Source: Rhodanobacter sp. (GTDB lineage: Bacteria; Pseudomonadota; Gammaproteobacteria; Xanthomonadales; Rhodanobacteraceae). Taken from it: 64,000 nucleotides of DNA. The notes below the pieces were generated by a model, which was not told the DNA's origin, did no database searches, and saw nothing but the letters and a program-made list of their open reading frames with translations. Of this stretch, positions 7,877 to 16,871 are shown piece by piece; positions within the stretch are counted from its first letter, which is position 1; each line of letters opens with the position of its first letter. The translations under genes were made by a program, and so were the position numbers. The stretch lies in contig AP031382.1 in the NCBI GenBank assembly GCA_040371205.1, positions 2,973,562 to 3,037,561 on the forward strand. Direction: 5' to 3'.

Positions 7877-8458
7877 TCAGTGCTTCGGCACGTCGGCCTC
7901 GGTGGTGATGCGCACCTTGATCTCGTCGCTCACCATCGGCACGTAGGCGCCCATGCCGAAATCCGAACGCTTCAGCGTGGCGGTGGCGTCGAAACCGATC
8001 GCCTGCGTCTTGAGCATCGGGTGGACGCCGATCTTGTTGAGCGTGGCGTCCAGCGTCACCGGCTTGGTCACGCCATGCACGGTGAGGTTGCCGGTCACCT
8101 TGAAGTGGGTGGCGTCCACCGGCACCACGCTCGTGCTCTTGAAGGTCACCGTCGGGTACTTGGCGGCGTCGAAGAAATCGGCCTGCTTGAGGTGCTCGTC
8201 CAGCGCGGGCACGTGGGTGTCGAGCATGCTGAGCGGCAGGGTGACGTCCACCGAGGACTTCGCCGGATCCTGCTGGTCGAACACCAGCGTGCCTTCGCCC
8301 AGGCCGAGGTCGGCCGTGGGGTTGGAAAAGCCCAGATGGTTCCAGCTGAACAGCACCATGGTGTGGCCGGGATCCATCTTGTAAGTGACCGGCGTGGCCT
8401 GGACAGTGGCAGCGGCGCCGAGCAGGCCCGCGACCAGGAAACAACGAAACATGCGCAT
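7877..8458 (-). CDS. YceI family periplasmic protein
   Basis: A 193-residue secreted lipocalin-like beta-barrel of the YceI family, which binds polyisoprenoid-type lipids in the periplasm. A signal peptide is clear (MRMFRCFLVAGLLGAAATVQA). The mature part shows family features: 'YKMDPGHTMVLFSWNHLGF', 'FFDAAKYPTVTF', 'GNLTVHGVTKPVTLDA' and 'LKRSDFGMGAY'. The ATG at 8458 is chosen for the GGAG about 9 nt upstream. It is a single gene with its own terminator. It is one of three yceI paralogues in this window; the others lie at 25341-25898 and 26465-27088. Confidence 0.92.
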   Translation of the reverse strand: MRMFRCFLVAGLLGAAATVQATPVTYKMDPGHTMVLFSWNHLGFSNPTADLGLGEGTLVFDQQDPAKSSVDVTLPLSMLDTHVPALDEHLKQADFFDAAKYPTVTFKSTSVVPVDATHFKVTGNLTVHGVTKPVTLDATLNKIGVHPMLKTQAIGFDATATLKRSDFGMGAYVPMVSDEIKVRITTEADVPKH

Positions 8459-8601
8459 GGAAGTTCTCCGCGACAGTTGAGGAAGGGTGCAGCCGACAGC
8501 CGGCCGTTCGCCGTTATGCTGCGCCAGTGTATGGGCAAGCCACGGCACGATAAACGCGAACGGGCGCAACGCAGCGTGTACCTGAAGGAAACAATCGCCG
8601 C

Positions 8602-9564
8602 ATGTCGCCGCTGAGAAAAGAATGCTGGGCGATCACCGATGCCGCCGCGGGCAACCAACGGCAGGCCTTGGCGCTGGCCGAGCGCATGGGTTTGCCGGTG
8701 CGCCACCTGCTGCTGGAGCCTCGCGCCCCCTGGTCGTGGTTGGCGCCGCGCTTCGCGCTGGGCGGCGCGGCGGCCCTGCCGCCGGAGCAGCGAACGCACT
8801 TCGCCCCGCCATGGCCGCAACTGGCCATCGGCTGCGGTCGCGCCGCCGCGCTGTTCACCCGCATGCTGCGGCGGCTGTCGCAGGGGCAATGCCGCACCGT
8901 GCAGATCCTCGATCCGCGCATCGACACGGCGCACTGGGACGCCGTGGTCGCACCGCGCCACGACGGGCTGGACGGCCCGAACGTGCTGGTGCCGCTGGGC
9001 TCGCTGAACCCGGTCGATGACGCCTGGCTGGCCGATGGCCGCGAGGCCTGTCCAGGCTTCGAAGCACTGCCCCGGCCGCGCGTGGGCGTGCTGCTGGGCG
9101 GCCCGCGCAAGCCACTGGCGCTCGACGCCGGCTACGCGCGCGACCTTGCGGCGCGGCTGCTCGCGCGCCAGCACGGCGAAGGCGGCAGCCTGCTGGTGCT
9201 GGCCTCGCGGCGCACGCCCGCGGCAGCGACGGCAGCCTTCCGCGACGCCCTGGCCGGCACGCCGGGGCTGGTCTGGAGCGGCTCCGGCGATGGCCGCAAT
9301 CCGTTTCCCGGCGTGCTTGGCTGGGCCGACCGGCTGGTGGTCACGCCGGACTCGGTCAACATGCTCAGCGAAGCCTGCGCGGTGGGCTGCGCCGTGCATA
9401 CGCATGTCACCGCGCCGCTGCCGGGCAAGCTCGCGCGTTTCCACCATGCCTTGCGCGAACGCGGACTGCTGCACGACCTCGACGCCGTCGCGCCCGCACG
9501 CCAGGTTCCGCTGCGCGAGACCGCCGCGCTCGCCGCGGAATTGCGGCGCCGGCTGATCGGGTAG
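8602..9564 (+). CDS. ELM1/GtrOC1 family putative glycosyltransferase-like protein (DUF1022)
   Basis: A 320-residue protein of the ELM1 family, named after the plant mitochondrial fission factor and widespread in proteobacteria as an uncharacterised GT-B-like fold. Recognisable blocks are 'CWAITDAAAGNQRQALALA' at the N-terminus, 'VGVLLGGPRK' in the middle, and 'DRLVVTPDSVNMLSEAC' near the C-terminus, which resembles the donor-binding region of GT-B enzymes. No signal or membrane segment is seen. In many gammaproteobacteria this family sits near LPS core genes, which fits the block to the left, but a function is not known. Confidence 0.82.
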   Translation: MSPLRKECWAITDAAAGNQRQALALAERMGLPVRHLLLEPRAPWSWLAPRFALGGAAALPPEQRTHFAPPWPQLAIGCGRAAALFTRMLRRLSQGQCRTVQILDPRIDTAHWDAVVAPRHDGLDGPNVLVPLGSLNPVDDAWLADGREACPGFEALPRPRVGVLLGGPRKPLALDAGYARDLAARLLARQHGEGGSLLVLASRRTPAAATAAFRDALAGTPGLVWSGSGDGRNPFPGVLGWADRLVVTPDSVNMLSEACAVGCAVHTHVTAPLPGKLARFHHALRERGLLHDLDAVAPARQVPLRETAALAAELRRRLIG

Positions 9565-9604
9565 CCACCGAGCGGCCGGCATTCGCATGCCGCCGTGGCC
9601 CTGG

Positions 9605-9631
9605 CCACGAACCCCACGAACCCCACGAACC
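9605..9631. repeat. Three tandem copies of a 9-bp unit
   Basis: CCACGAACC is repeated exactly three times in the 71-bp gap between the convergent ELM1-family gene and glnE. It lies outside both coding regions, just before the glnE stop codon. Confidence 0.9.
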
Positions 9632-9635
9632 TCAC

Positions 9636-12476
9636 TCAGGCGAAGGCGAAACCCAGCGCCTGCGTCACGGCGGTCACTTCGCCGCACAGGGTTTCCAGCT
9701 CGGCATCGCGCGGCGCGATGCGCGGGCGCAGGTCGAGCGTGCAGGCCAGCGCGCGGCGGAGCAACCCATCGTGCGCCACGGACAGGATCGCGACCTGGTC
9801 GGCATCCAGCAGTCCCGCCACGCGGCACGCTTCGAGCAGGGCCGCATTGGAGGTGGCGCCGAGCAGCACCGGATGCTGCGCCGCATGCGCCAGCACCAGC
9901 CCCTGCAGCGCGAACTCGATGTCGAGCAAGGCGCCGTTGCCCTGCTTGAGGTCGAGCCTGGCCGCATCGGAACGGTCGCGCTCGGCGCGCCAGCGGCGGC
10001 GCATGTCGCTCACCTCGGCCAGCACCCGCGCCGGTTCGCGATGCACGCCCAGCACGTCGCGCCGTACCGTCGCCAGCGCCGCGCCCAGCACGGCATCGCC
10101 CGCCACCGGACGCGCACGCAGCAAGGCCTGGTGCTCCCAGGTCCACGCACGGCTCTGCTGGTAGGCGATGAAGGCATCGAGGCTGCCGACCAGCAGACCC
10201 TTGGAACCGTCCGGGCGCAGGCGCGTGTCGACCTCGTACAGGCGGCCGGCGCGGGTGGGCACGGTGAGCCAGTTCATCACGCGCTGGGCGAGCCGCTGAT
10301 ACCAGCGCGCGCCTTCGAGCGGGCGCGCGCCATCGCTCATCGCCTGCGCGCGTTTGCCGTCGTAGACGAACACCAGGTCGAGGTCGGAGGCGAAGCCGAG
10401 TTCCTCGCCGCCGAGGCTGCCGTAACCCAGCACCGCGAAGCCGGAGCCCTGGCCGGGCAGGCGGCCGTGCTGGGCCACCAGTTCGCGCTCGGCCAGCGCG
10501 GTGACCGCGCCCACCACCGACTCGGCCAGCGCCGCGAGGCGCCGCGCGGTGGCCGCCGCATCGGCGCGGCCGTCGTTGAAGGCCAGGCCGAGGCGGAACG
10601 CGGTGGAGGACTGGAACTCGTTGATGCGCTCCAGTTCCGCCTCCGCCTCGCGCTCCTCGAGCGTGCCCAGCACACGGGCGATCTCGGCGGCGATGTCGGC
10701 GCGCTTCAACGGCAACTGGTCGATGCGCGGATCGAGCACGTCGTCCAGCAGCAGCGGCTGCGCGATCACCTGCTCGGCGAGCAGCGCGCTGCCGGCGAAC
10801 AGCGCGGCCAGCCGCTTGCGCGCGGCGGGTTGTTCTTCGAGCAGGGCGAGATAGGACGAACGCCGCGCCACCGCCTGGGTGAGCCGGCACAGGCGCAGCA
10901 GGCAGGGTACCGGCGCCGCACTGCCGCGCGCGGCGGCGATCAGTTGCGGCATCAGATGATCCAGGCGCTCGCGCGAACGCGCCGACATCGCGCGCACCGC
11001 GCCGCCCTGCGGCAGCTTGGCCAACGCGTCGGCCGCTTCCATGCCGGGCAAGAAACCGCCGGCCTCGAGCATGCCGGCGTCCAGCGTTTCGGCGCAGGCG
11101 GCCTGCCACAACGCGGCGTCCGCCGCCGGCACGCGCGCGCCGCGCCCGCCTTGCGGCATCAGCACGGCGGCGAATTCGTTGGCGACGATCCCGCGATGCT
11201 TGGCCAGTGCTTCGGCCAACGGCTCCCATGCCGGGCAGCCCAGTCCGAACGCGATGCGCTCGCGGCTCAAGGCGTCGTCCGGAATGTCGTGGGTCTGCGC
11301 GTCGCGCAGCATTTGCACGCGGTTCTCCAGCCGGCGCAGGAACACATAGGCTTCGCGCAGCGCCTTCGCGCGCGCGGCGGGAATGTGGCCGCGTGCCTCG
11401 CAGGCGGCCAGCGCGGGCAGCAGCCCGCGCACGCGCAGGGACGGTTCGCGCCCGCCGCGGATCAGCTGCACCAGCTGCACGATGAACTCGATCTCGCGGA
11501 TGCCGCCGGGGCCGAGCTTGAGGTTGTCGGAAAGGTCCTTGCGCGCCACCTCGGCGTCGATCAGCGCCTTCATCTCGCGCAACCCGGCGAACGCGGTGTA
11601 GTCGAGGTATTTGCGGTAGATGAAGGGTCGCAGCAGTTCGGAGAGCTGCTTGCCGGCGGCGCGGTCGCCGGCGACCGGGCGCGCCTTGATCCACGCGTAG
11701 CGTTCCCAGTCGCGGCCTTCGCGCTGGTAATACTGCTCCATCGCCGCGAACGACAGCGCAAGCCGTCCGGCGTTGCCGAACGGCCGCAGGCGCAGATCCA
11801 CGCGCGCGCAGATGCCGTCCACCGTGGGCTCGCCCAGCAGGCGCACCAGTTGCCGCCCAAGCCGCACGAAGTATTCGCCGTTGTCCAGCGGACGCGCGCC
11901 GTCGCTCGCGCCGCCCAGCGGATACGCCAGCACGAGGTCGATGTCGGAGGAGAAGTTCAGTTCCGCGCCGCCCAGCTTGCCGAAACCCACCACCACCAGC
12001 CGCTGCCGTTCGCCTTCGGGGCTGCGCGGCTGGCCGTAGCGTGCGGCCAGCGCGCGTTCGCTCCAGCCCAGCGCGGTTTCCAGGAGCACCTCGTACAGCA
12101 CACTGGTGGCGGACAGGGTTTCCGGCAGTTCGTCCAGGCCGTTGACGTCGCGGAAGACCAGGCGCAGCGCCTCGGCATGGCGGAAGCGCCGCAGCGCGGC
12201 CAAGGTCGGCGCCTCTTCGTCGGGCAGCTTCAGCGCCTCGATGCGCGCGGCGGCATCGGCGTTCGAACGCAGGCGCTCCAGCCCGGCGGGCGACAGCAGC
12301 GCCGGCTGGGCACGCCAGGCCTCGAAGGCGAAATCGCTGGCCGCCAGCGTGCGGCGGATGCGTTCGGCCACGCCGGCGTCGTCGTGCAGCGGCACGCCGG
12401 CGGCGCGGCAGCGCGCGGCCAGTTCGGCATAGCGGTCGTCGATCAGGGCGCGCAGCACAGGGGATTCATGAGGCAT
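9636..12476 (-). CDS. glnE: Bifunctional glutamine synthetase adenylyltransferase / adenylyl-removing enzyme
   Basis: GlnE attaches AMP to a tyrosine of glutamine synthetase when nitrogen is plentiful and removes it by phosphorolysis when nitrogen is scarce, under PII control. The protein is 946 residues, the usual length. It has the two expected nucleotidyltransferase domains: 'VVGFGKLGGAELNFSSDIDL' (about 162-181, adenylyl-removing half) and 'VLGYGSLGGEELGFASDLDL' (about 682-701, adenylylating half), each with the G-G and D-x-D catalytic signature. 'MPHESPVL' at 12476 is preferred to an upstream in-frame ATG. The gene is monocistronic, divergent from the LTA-synthase-like gene. Confidence 0.96.
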   Translation of the reverse strand: MPHESPVLRALIDDRYAELAARCRAAGVPLHDDAGVAERIRRTLAASDFAFEAWRAQPALLSPAGLERLRSNADAAARIEALKLPDEEAPTLAALRRFRHAEALRLVFRDVNGLDELPETLSATSVLYEVLLETALGWSERALAARYGQPRSPEGERQRLVVVGFGKLGGAELNFSSDIDLVLAYPLGGASDGARPLDNGEYFVRLGRQLVRLLGEPTVDGICARVDLRLRPFGNAGRLALSFAAMEQYYQREGRDWERYAWIKARPVAGDRAAGKQLSELLRPFIYRKYLDYTAFAGLREMKALIDAEVARKDLSDNLKLGPGGIREIEFIVQLVQLIRGGREPSLRVRGLLPALAACEARGHIPAARAKALREAYVFLRRLENRVQMLRDAQTHDIPDDALSRERIAFGLGCPAWEPLAEALAKHRGIVANEFAAVLMPQGGRGARVPAADAALWQAACAETLDAGMLEAGGFLPGMEAADALAKLPQGGAVRAMSARSRERLDHLMPQLIAAARGSAAPVPCLLRLCRLTQAVARRSSYLALLEEQPAARKRLAALFAGSALLAEQVIAQPLLLDDVLDPRIDQLPLKRADIAAEIARVLGTLEEREAEAELERINEFQSSTAFRLGLAFNDGRADAAATARRLAALAESVVGAVTALAERELVAQHGRLPGQGSGFAVLGYGSLGGEELGFASDLDLVFVYDGKRAQAMSDGARPLEGARWYQRLAQRVMNWLTVPTRAGRLYEVDTRLRPDGSKGLLVGSLDAFIAYQQSRAWTWEHQALLRARPVAGDAVLGAALATVRRDVLGVHREPARVLAEVSDMRRRWRAERDRSDAARLDLKQGNGALLDIEFALQGLVLAHAAQHPVLLGATSNAALLEACRVAGLLDADQVAILSVAHDGLLRRALACTLDLRPRIAPRDAELETLCGEVTAVTQALGFAFA

Positions 12477-12628
12477 GGCTGAATTGTGCCGCAGCCGCGC
12501 AGGGCGTGCCCGTACACCGTCCGCCATGCCGACACGTTGCCGAAAGCATCCATGAACAACACTCGATTCATGTCGCCGCCCTTACCTTGGAACTTCCAAT
12601 CCATGACAGCCGAGCTTCCGGTTTCGCC

Positions 12629-14515
12629 ATGAATCCATTCGCCGCCCCCTCTTTCCGCCACACGGCCTGGCGTGTCGCCATGGTGCTCGCCATAGCCTTG
12701 CTGTTCGTGCTGCTCACCGGCCTGCTCGACGGCGGCAAGGGTGTGCTGCCGGGACGCCTGCTGGACCAGCCGCGCTTCCCCATCGCCAACGCGTGGCCCG
12801 GACTGCTGTTCGCCGGGTTGCTGCTGGTGATGACGCGCCGGCTGCTGCTGTCGTTCGGTCTGGCCTATCTGCTGCAGGTACTGATCTACGGCATCAACAC
12901 GCTCAAGGTGGCGAACCTTGGCACACCGCTGCTGCCGGCGGATTTCCGCATGGTCGGCCAGTTGCGCAAGGGCGGCACGCACCTCCTGGCCGGCTACCTG
13001 CCGCACAGCCCGTGGCCGTACCTGGCGCTGCTGGCGGGCCTGTTGCTGCTGATCGCGATGTGGCGGCTGGAACCGCCGCTGTTCGCGCGCCGCACCGGCG
13101 GCAAGCGCCTGGCGGCCAGCGGCGCGCTGCTCTTGCTGCTGGGCAGCCTGCTCGGCGGCTGGAGCGGCTGGGCGAAGATCTACAACGGCCGCGTGCTGTG
13201 GCTGGAACCGTGGTCGGCCGCGTCCACCCGCCTGCACTCCGGCCTGGTCAGCGAACTGACGATGTTCCGCCTGCAGTATGCGCAGAAGAAGGCCAAGCCC
13301 GACCGTGCCGTTGCCGAGCAGTTGATCCTGCAATCCGCCGACGCCCTGCACAAGAGCCTGGCCGTGCCGGACGCCCAGGTGCTGCCCGACATCGTGGTGA
13401 TCCAGAGCGAGTCGTTCTTCGACCCCTCGATCATGAAGGGCTACGCGCACACCGACCTCACGCCCAACCTGCACCGCCTGGCGCTGCACGGCACCAGCGG
13501 CGCGCTGCACGTGCCCACCTTCGGCGGCGGCACCATCCGCACCGAGTTCGAGATGCTCACCGGGCTGTCGCTGCGCTACTTCGACGACATGCAGTTTCCC
13601 TACCTGCAGATGGGCCGCAAGCAGGTGCCCAGCCTCGTGCACGTGCTGGACGAGCACGGCTACGCGACGGTGGCGGTGCACGGCAACGACCCCACGTTCT
13701 GGAACCGCAATACCGCGTTCAAGTCGCTGGGATTCCAGCGCTTCGTGTCGCAGGCGGATTTCCCGCCCAACGCACCGAACGACGGCAAGTACATGGCCGA
13801 CAGCGCGATGACGGACGAGATCCTCCACCAGCTCAAGGACAGCGGCCCGCCGCAGTTCGTCTTCGCCATCAGCATCGAGGCGCACGGCCCCTACGACGTG
13901 GAGCCGAAGGACACCGCCGCACGCGACGCCATCGCCGTGCCCGAAGGCATCGAGGGCAAGGACAAGCTGGAGCTGCAGAACTACATCTACCACATGCAGC
14001 ACGCCGACCAGGAGCTGGGCCGCCTCGCCGCCGCGCTCGCCAAACGCCAGCGGCCCACCCTGCTGCTGTTCTACGGCGACCACCTGCCCGCGCTCACCGA
14101 CGTCTACCGCCGCGACGGTTTCGTCGACGGCGGCGACATGCTCGCCGAACCCGGCACATGGCTGCTGCTCGATCCGCGCAGCACCGCGCAGCCCGTGCAC
14201 GAGGACACCGCCGCATGGCTGATGCCGGGGCAACTGCTCGACGCCGCCGGCATCCACGACGACCCCTACTACGCGCTCACCGCGCAGCTCGGCCCGCGGC
14301 TCGCCGCACTCACCCGCGCCCCGGGTGCGCCGCAGCCCGAGGAAGACGACGCCACCCGCCAGCTGGATCACTCCATGGCCAGCGTCGAGCAACTGCGCAT
14401 GGTCGGAAAACTGCAGCCCTTGCTGGCGAAGACCCTGGGCATACCGGCACCGTCGGGCGCGGCCAACACGGCGCCCACGGCAACAGCCGGCGGCGGCGCG
14501 CAAGCAGCGCACTGA
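12629..14515 (+). CDS. LTA synthase family / OpgB-like phosphoglycerol transferase
   Basis: A 628-residue inner-membrane enzyme with about five N-terminal membrane segments (to about residue 190) and a periplasmic sulfatase/alkaline-phosphatase-fold domain. The domain starts at 'LPDIVVIQSESFFDPS', with the metal Glu in that block, contains the nucleophile region 'GGGTIRTEFEMLTGLS' (Thr305 or Thr302), and ends with the metal site 'LFYGDHLPAL'. In Gram-positive bacteria such enzymes polymerise lipoteichoic acid; in Gram-negatives the relatives (OpgB/MdoB) move phosphoglycerol onto periplasmic glucans. The latter is the more likely role but is not shown. The start at 12629 puts the first membrane helix about 20 residues in. 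The C-terminal tail (about 570-628) is low-complexity. Confidence 0.85.
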   Translation: MNPFAAPSFRHTAWRVAMVLAIALLFVLLTGLLDGGKGVLPGRLLDQPRFPIANAWPGLLFAGLLLVMTRRLLLSFGLAYLLQVLIYGINTLKVANLGTPLLPADFRMVGQLRKGGTHLLAGYLPHSPWPYLALLAGLLLLIAMWRLEPPLFARRTGGKRLAASGALLLLLGSLLGGWSGWAKIYNGRVLWLEPWSAASTRLHSGLVSELTMFRLQYAQKKAKPDRAVAEQLILQSADALHKSLAVPDAQVLPDIVVIQSESFFDPSIMKGYAHTDLTPNLHRLALHGTSGALHVPTFGGGTIRTEFEMLTGLSLRYFDDMQFPYLQMGRKQVPSLVHVLDEHGYATVAVHGNDPTFWNRNTAFKSLGFQRFVSQADFPPNAPNDGKYMADSAMTDEILHQLKDSGPPQFVFAISIEAHGPYDVEPKDTAARDAIAVPEGIEGKDKLELQNYIYHMQHADQELGRLAAALAKRQRPTLLLFYGDHLPALTDVYRRDGFVDGGDMLAEPGTWLLLDPRSTAQPVHEDTAAWLMPGQLLDAAGIHDDPYYALTAQLGPRLAALTRAPGAPQPEEDDATRQLDHSMASVEQLRMVGKLQPLLAKTLGIPAPSGAANTAPTATAGGGAQAAH

Positions 14516-14540
14516 GCGCGGCCTGCGGCGACTGATCAGC

Positions 14541-14565
14541 GGCGCGCGCGGATCCGGCGCGCGCC
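14541..14565. terminator. GC hairpin between convergent LTA-synthase-like and permease genes
   Basis: A 9-bp stem (GGCGCGCGC / GCGCGCGCC) with a 7-nt loop lies between the two stop codons. No T-run follows on either strand, so it may be only a 3'-end stabiliser rather than an intrinsic terminator. Confidence 0.4.
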
Positions 14566-14572
14566 GTACACC

Positions 14573-16192
14573 TCAACCGGCGTGCGGATGCAGGCCCGCC
14601 TCGCGCTCGGCGTCTTCCACCGACGGCGTGCGCCAGCCCGATTTCACGCCCCACACGTAGAACACCAGGCCGATCACCCCCACCACCGCGAGGTCCCAGC
14701 CATACGGCAGGTAACCTTGCCCGCCGAAGGTGGTGCTGCCGGCCCAGGAGACGAGGGCGATGGTGGGCAGGTAGGCGACCAGCCACCAGGCGCCCTTCAT
14801 CTGGCGACCGAAGTCGCGCCAACCGGACTTGGCCTGGTAGTAGAAGTAGATCGGCAGCGCCACGACCATCAGCAGGATGATCTCGCCGGTCAGCGGCCAC
14901 TTCGCCCAGTACAGCAGCTCGGTGGACATCACGAAGGCGATGCCGGCGACCACCGGCAATCCGGCGAGGCGCAGCGGCCGGTGCAGGCCGGGCGCGGTGC
15001 GGCGCAAGGTCATCACGCTGACCGGGCCGGTGAGGTAGGAGATGATCGTGGCCACCGAGATCACCGCGGCCAGCGTGCCCCAGCCGCGGAAGAAGAACAG
15101 GAACAGGAAGGACACCACCAGGTTCACCCACATCGCCGGGCGCGGCACGCCCGATTTCGGATCGACGTGGCCGAGGATCTTCGGCAGCGTGCCGTTGCGC
15201 TCCATGCCGTAGAGCATGCGCGCGGTGGTGGCGGTGTAGGTCATGCCGGTGCCGCTGGGGCTGATCACCGCGTCGATGAACAGCAGCGTGGCCAGCCACT
15301 GCAGGCCGAGGATGATCGCCAGGTCGGCGAACGGCGAGCTGAAGTTGATGCCGTGCCAGCCCACGTTGGCCAGCATCTGCTGCGGCACCGCGCCGATGAA
15401 GGCCACCTGCAGCAGCACGTAGATCACCGTGGCCAGCAGGATCGAGCAGACGATCGCGAACGGGATGCTCTTGCCCGGATTGTGTGCCTCGCCCGCGAGG
15501 TTCACCGGGCTCTGGAATCCGTTGAAGCTGAACACGATGCCGGCGATCGCCACGGCCGTGAGCACCGAGGCGAAATCCATCGAGTGCACCTCGCCGTGGA
15601 TGCCGACCTGGAAGTTCGCGGGATGGAAGCCGCTGGCGATCAGCAGCACCGCGGTGAGCGCGGGGATCACCAGCTTGAACAGCGTGATCGCGGTGTTCGA
15701 GCGCGCGAACAACTTCACGCTCCAGAAGTTCAGCAGGAAGTAGCCGATCACCAGCACGGCGGCGATGGCGAGGCCGATCGCGCTCAGTTCGCCGTGGCCG
15801 CCGGGCGCCTGGTGGTAGAGGTTCTTCGCCCAGGCCCATTTCCAGGAGGACATGTACTGCGCCGAGGCTTCCGCCTCCACCGAGATCACCGAGACGATCG
15901 CGATCCAGTTGGCCCAGGCCGCGATGAAGCCCACCAGCGAGCCGTGCGAGTAGTGGCCGTAGCGCACCATGCCGCCGGATTCGGGGAACATCGCGCCCAG
16001 CTCGGCATAGGTCAGTGCGATGAACAGGATGATCACCGCGCCGATCACCCACGCCCAGATCGCGCCGGGGCCGGCGATCTGCGCCGCGCGCCAGGCGCCG
16101 AACAGCCAACCGGAACCGATGATCGAACCCAGGCCGGTGAGCATCAGGGCGAACGGGCCGACGTCGCGGCGGATCGAGCTGCTGGAAGACAT
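14573..16192 (-). CDS. APC family amino acid permease
   Basis: A 539-residue polytopic inner-membrane transporter with about twelve hydrophobic segments. The first helix shows the APC substrate/ion motif 'GLGSIIGSGWLFG', which in the family binds the amino-acid backbone. Other family blocks are 'VFSFNGFQSPVNLAGEAHNP' (helix 6) and 'ARMLYGMERNGTLPKILG'. The likely role is proton-coupled uptake or exchange of an amino acid or related amine; the substrate cannot be told. The start has AGGAG six nt upstream. It stands alone between a convergent gene and the R-M locus. Confidence 0.9.
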   Translation of the reverse strand: MSSSSSIRRDVGPFALMLTGLGSIIGSGWLFGAWRAAQIAGPGAIWAWVIGAVIILFIALTYAELGAMFPESGGMVRYGHYSHGSLVGFIAAWANWIAIVSVISVEAEASAQYMSSWKWAWAKNLYHQAPGGHGELSAIGLAIAAVLVIGYFLLNFWSVKLFARSNTAITLFKLVIPALTAVLLIASGFHPANFQVGIHGEVHSMDFASVLTAVAIAGIVFSFNGFQSPVNLAGEAHNPGKSIPFAIVCSILLATVIYVLLQVAFIGAVPQQMLANVGWHGINFSSPFADLAIILGLQWLATLLFIDAVISPSGTGMTYTATTARMLYGMERNGTLPKILGHVDPKSGVPRPAMWVNLVVSFLFLFFFRGWGTLAAVISVATIISYLTGPVSVMTLRRTAPGLHRPLRLAGLPVVAGIAFVMSTELLYWAKWPLTGEIILLMVVALPIYFYYQAKSGWRDFGRQMKGAWWLVAYLPTIALVSWAGSTTFGGQGYLPYGWDLAVVGVIGLVFYVWGVKSGWRTPSVEDAEREAGLHPHAG

Positions 16193-16313
16193 GGAAACTC
16201 CTGAAGCGCGCGGCTGCGCATCCCCGAAAGGGGTCGATGGTTGCAGAATCGGGCCGTGGCTGCCACCTGCCGGCAGTCATGGCGACCTGGCGGGCACGCC
16301 TTGGCCTTGCCGC

Positions 16314-16871
16314 TCAGGACGCGCGGTCGAAGGGAAGTATCTGCGCGGCCGGCAGCAGGCGCTGGCGCAGCAGGTCGAGCGGGCGGTGGTATGCCATATT
16401 GTGGCGCGTGTTGCGGCCCAGCGCGGGATGCTTGAACAGGCCACCCCAGTCGCGCGCGGCGGCTTCGTGCAGGGAGCGGTCGCTGTGCTCCAGCATCATC
16501 CACAGCTCGAACCTGCGCTGGCTGAGCGAGGACAGCAGGCTGCGGTCGCGGGTGGCGGCGAAGGCGAAGCCGGCGTCGAAGCCGTGCAGCTCCGCATCCA
16601 CGCCCGCACCGCGCAGGCCGTGGTGCTCGGCGATGGCGGCAAACTGCAGCAGCGCGCGCTCGTGCAGCACGCGCAGGTTCGCCGCGTTGCCCGGCAGCGC
16701 CAGCAACGCGCCGGTGGCGGCGTTGAGCAGCACCACGAACGGCTGCCGGCGCCAGACGTCGAGGTCCGCATACCACTCGCCCAGCGGGTTGGCCTCGGGC
16801 ACGGGTTCCGCTGGCTTGGCCGGCTGCTTCAGCCGCTTGAGCAGCTTGGCGGTGCAGCGCAGCACGGTCAT
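16314..16871 (-). CDS. DUF6933 family protein, last gene of the R-M locus
   Basis: A 185-residue protein with no known function that I recognise as DUF6933 from the opening 'VLRCTAKLLKRLK', the block 'LGEWYADLDVWRRQPFVVLL' and a following 'NAATGALLALP'. The C-terminal half is helix-rich, with 'RNTRHNMAYHRPLDLLRQ'. No signal peptide or membrane segment is seen. Its ATG overlaps the hsdS stop as ATGA, so it is translated with the R-M operon. A role accessory to the restriction system is possible only by position; these proteins usually occur alone as far as I recall. Confidence 0.75.
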   Translation of the reverse strand: MTVLRCTAKLLKRLKQPAKPAEPVPEANPLGEWYADLDVWRRQPFVVLLNAATGALLALPGNAANLRVLHERALLQFAAIAEHHGLRGAGVDAELHGFDAGFAFAATRDRSLLSSLSQRRFELWMMLEHSDRSLHEAAARDWGGLFKHPALGRNTRHNMAYHRPLDLLRQRLLPAAQILPFDRAS

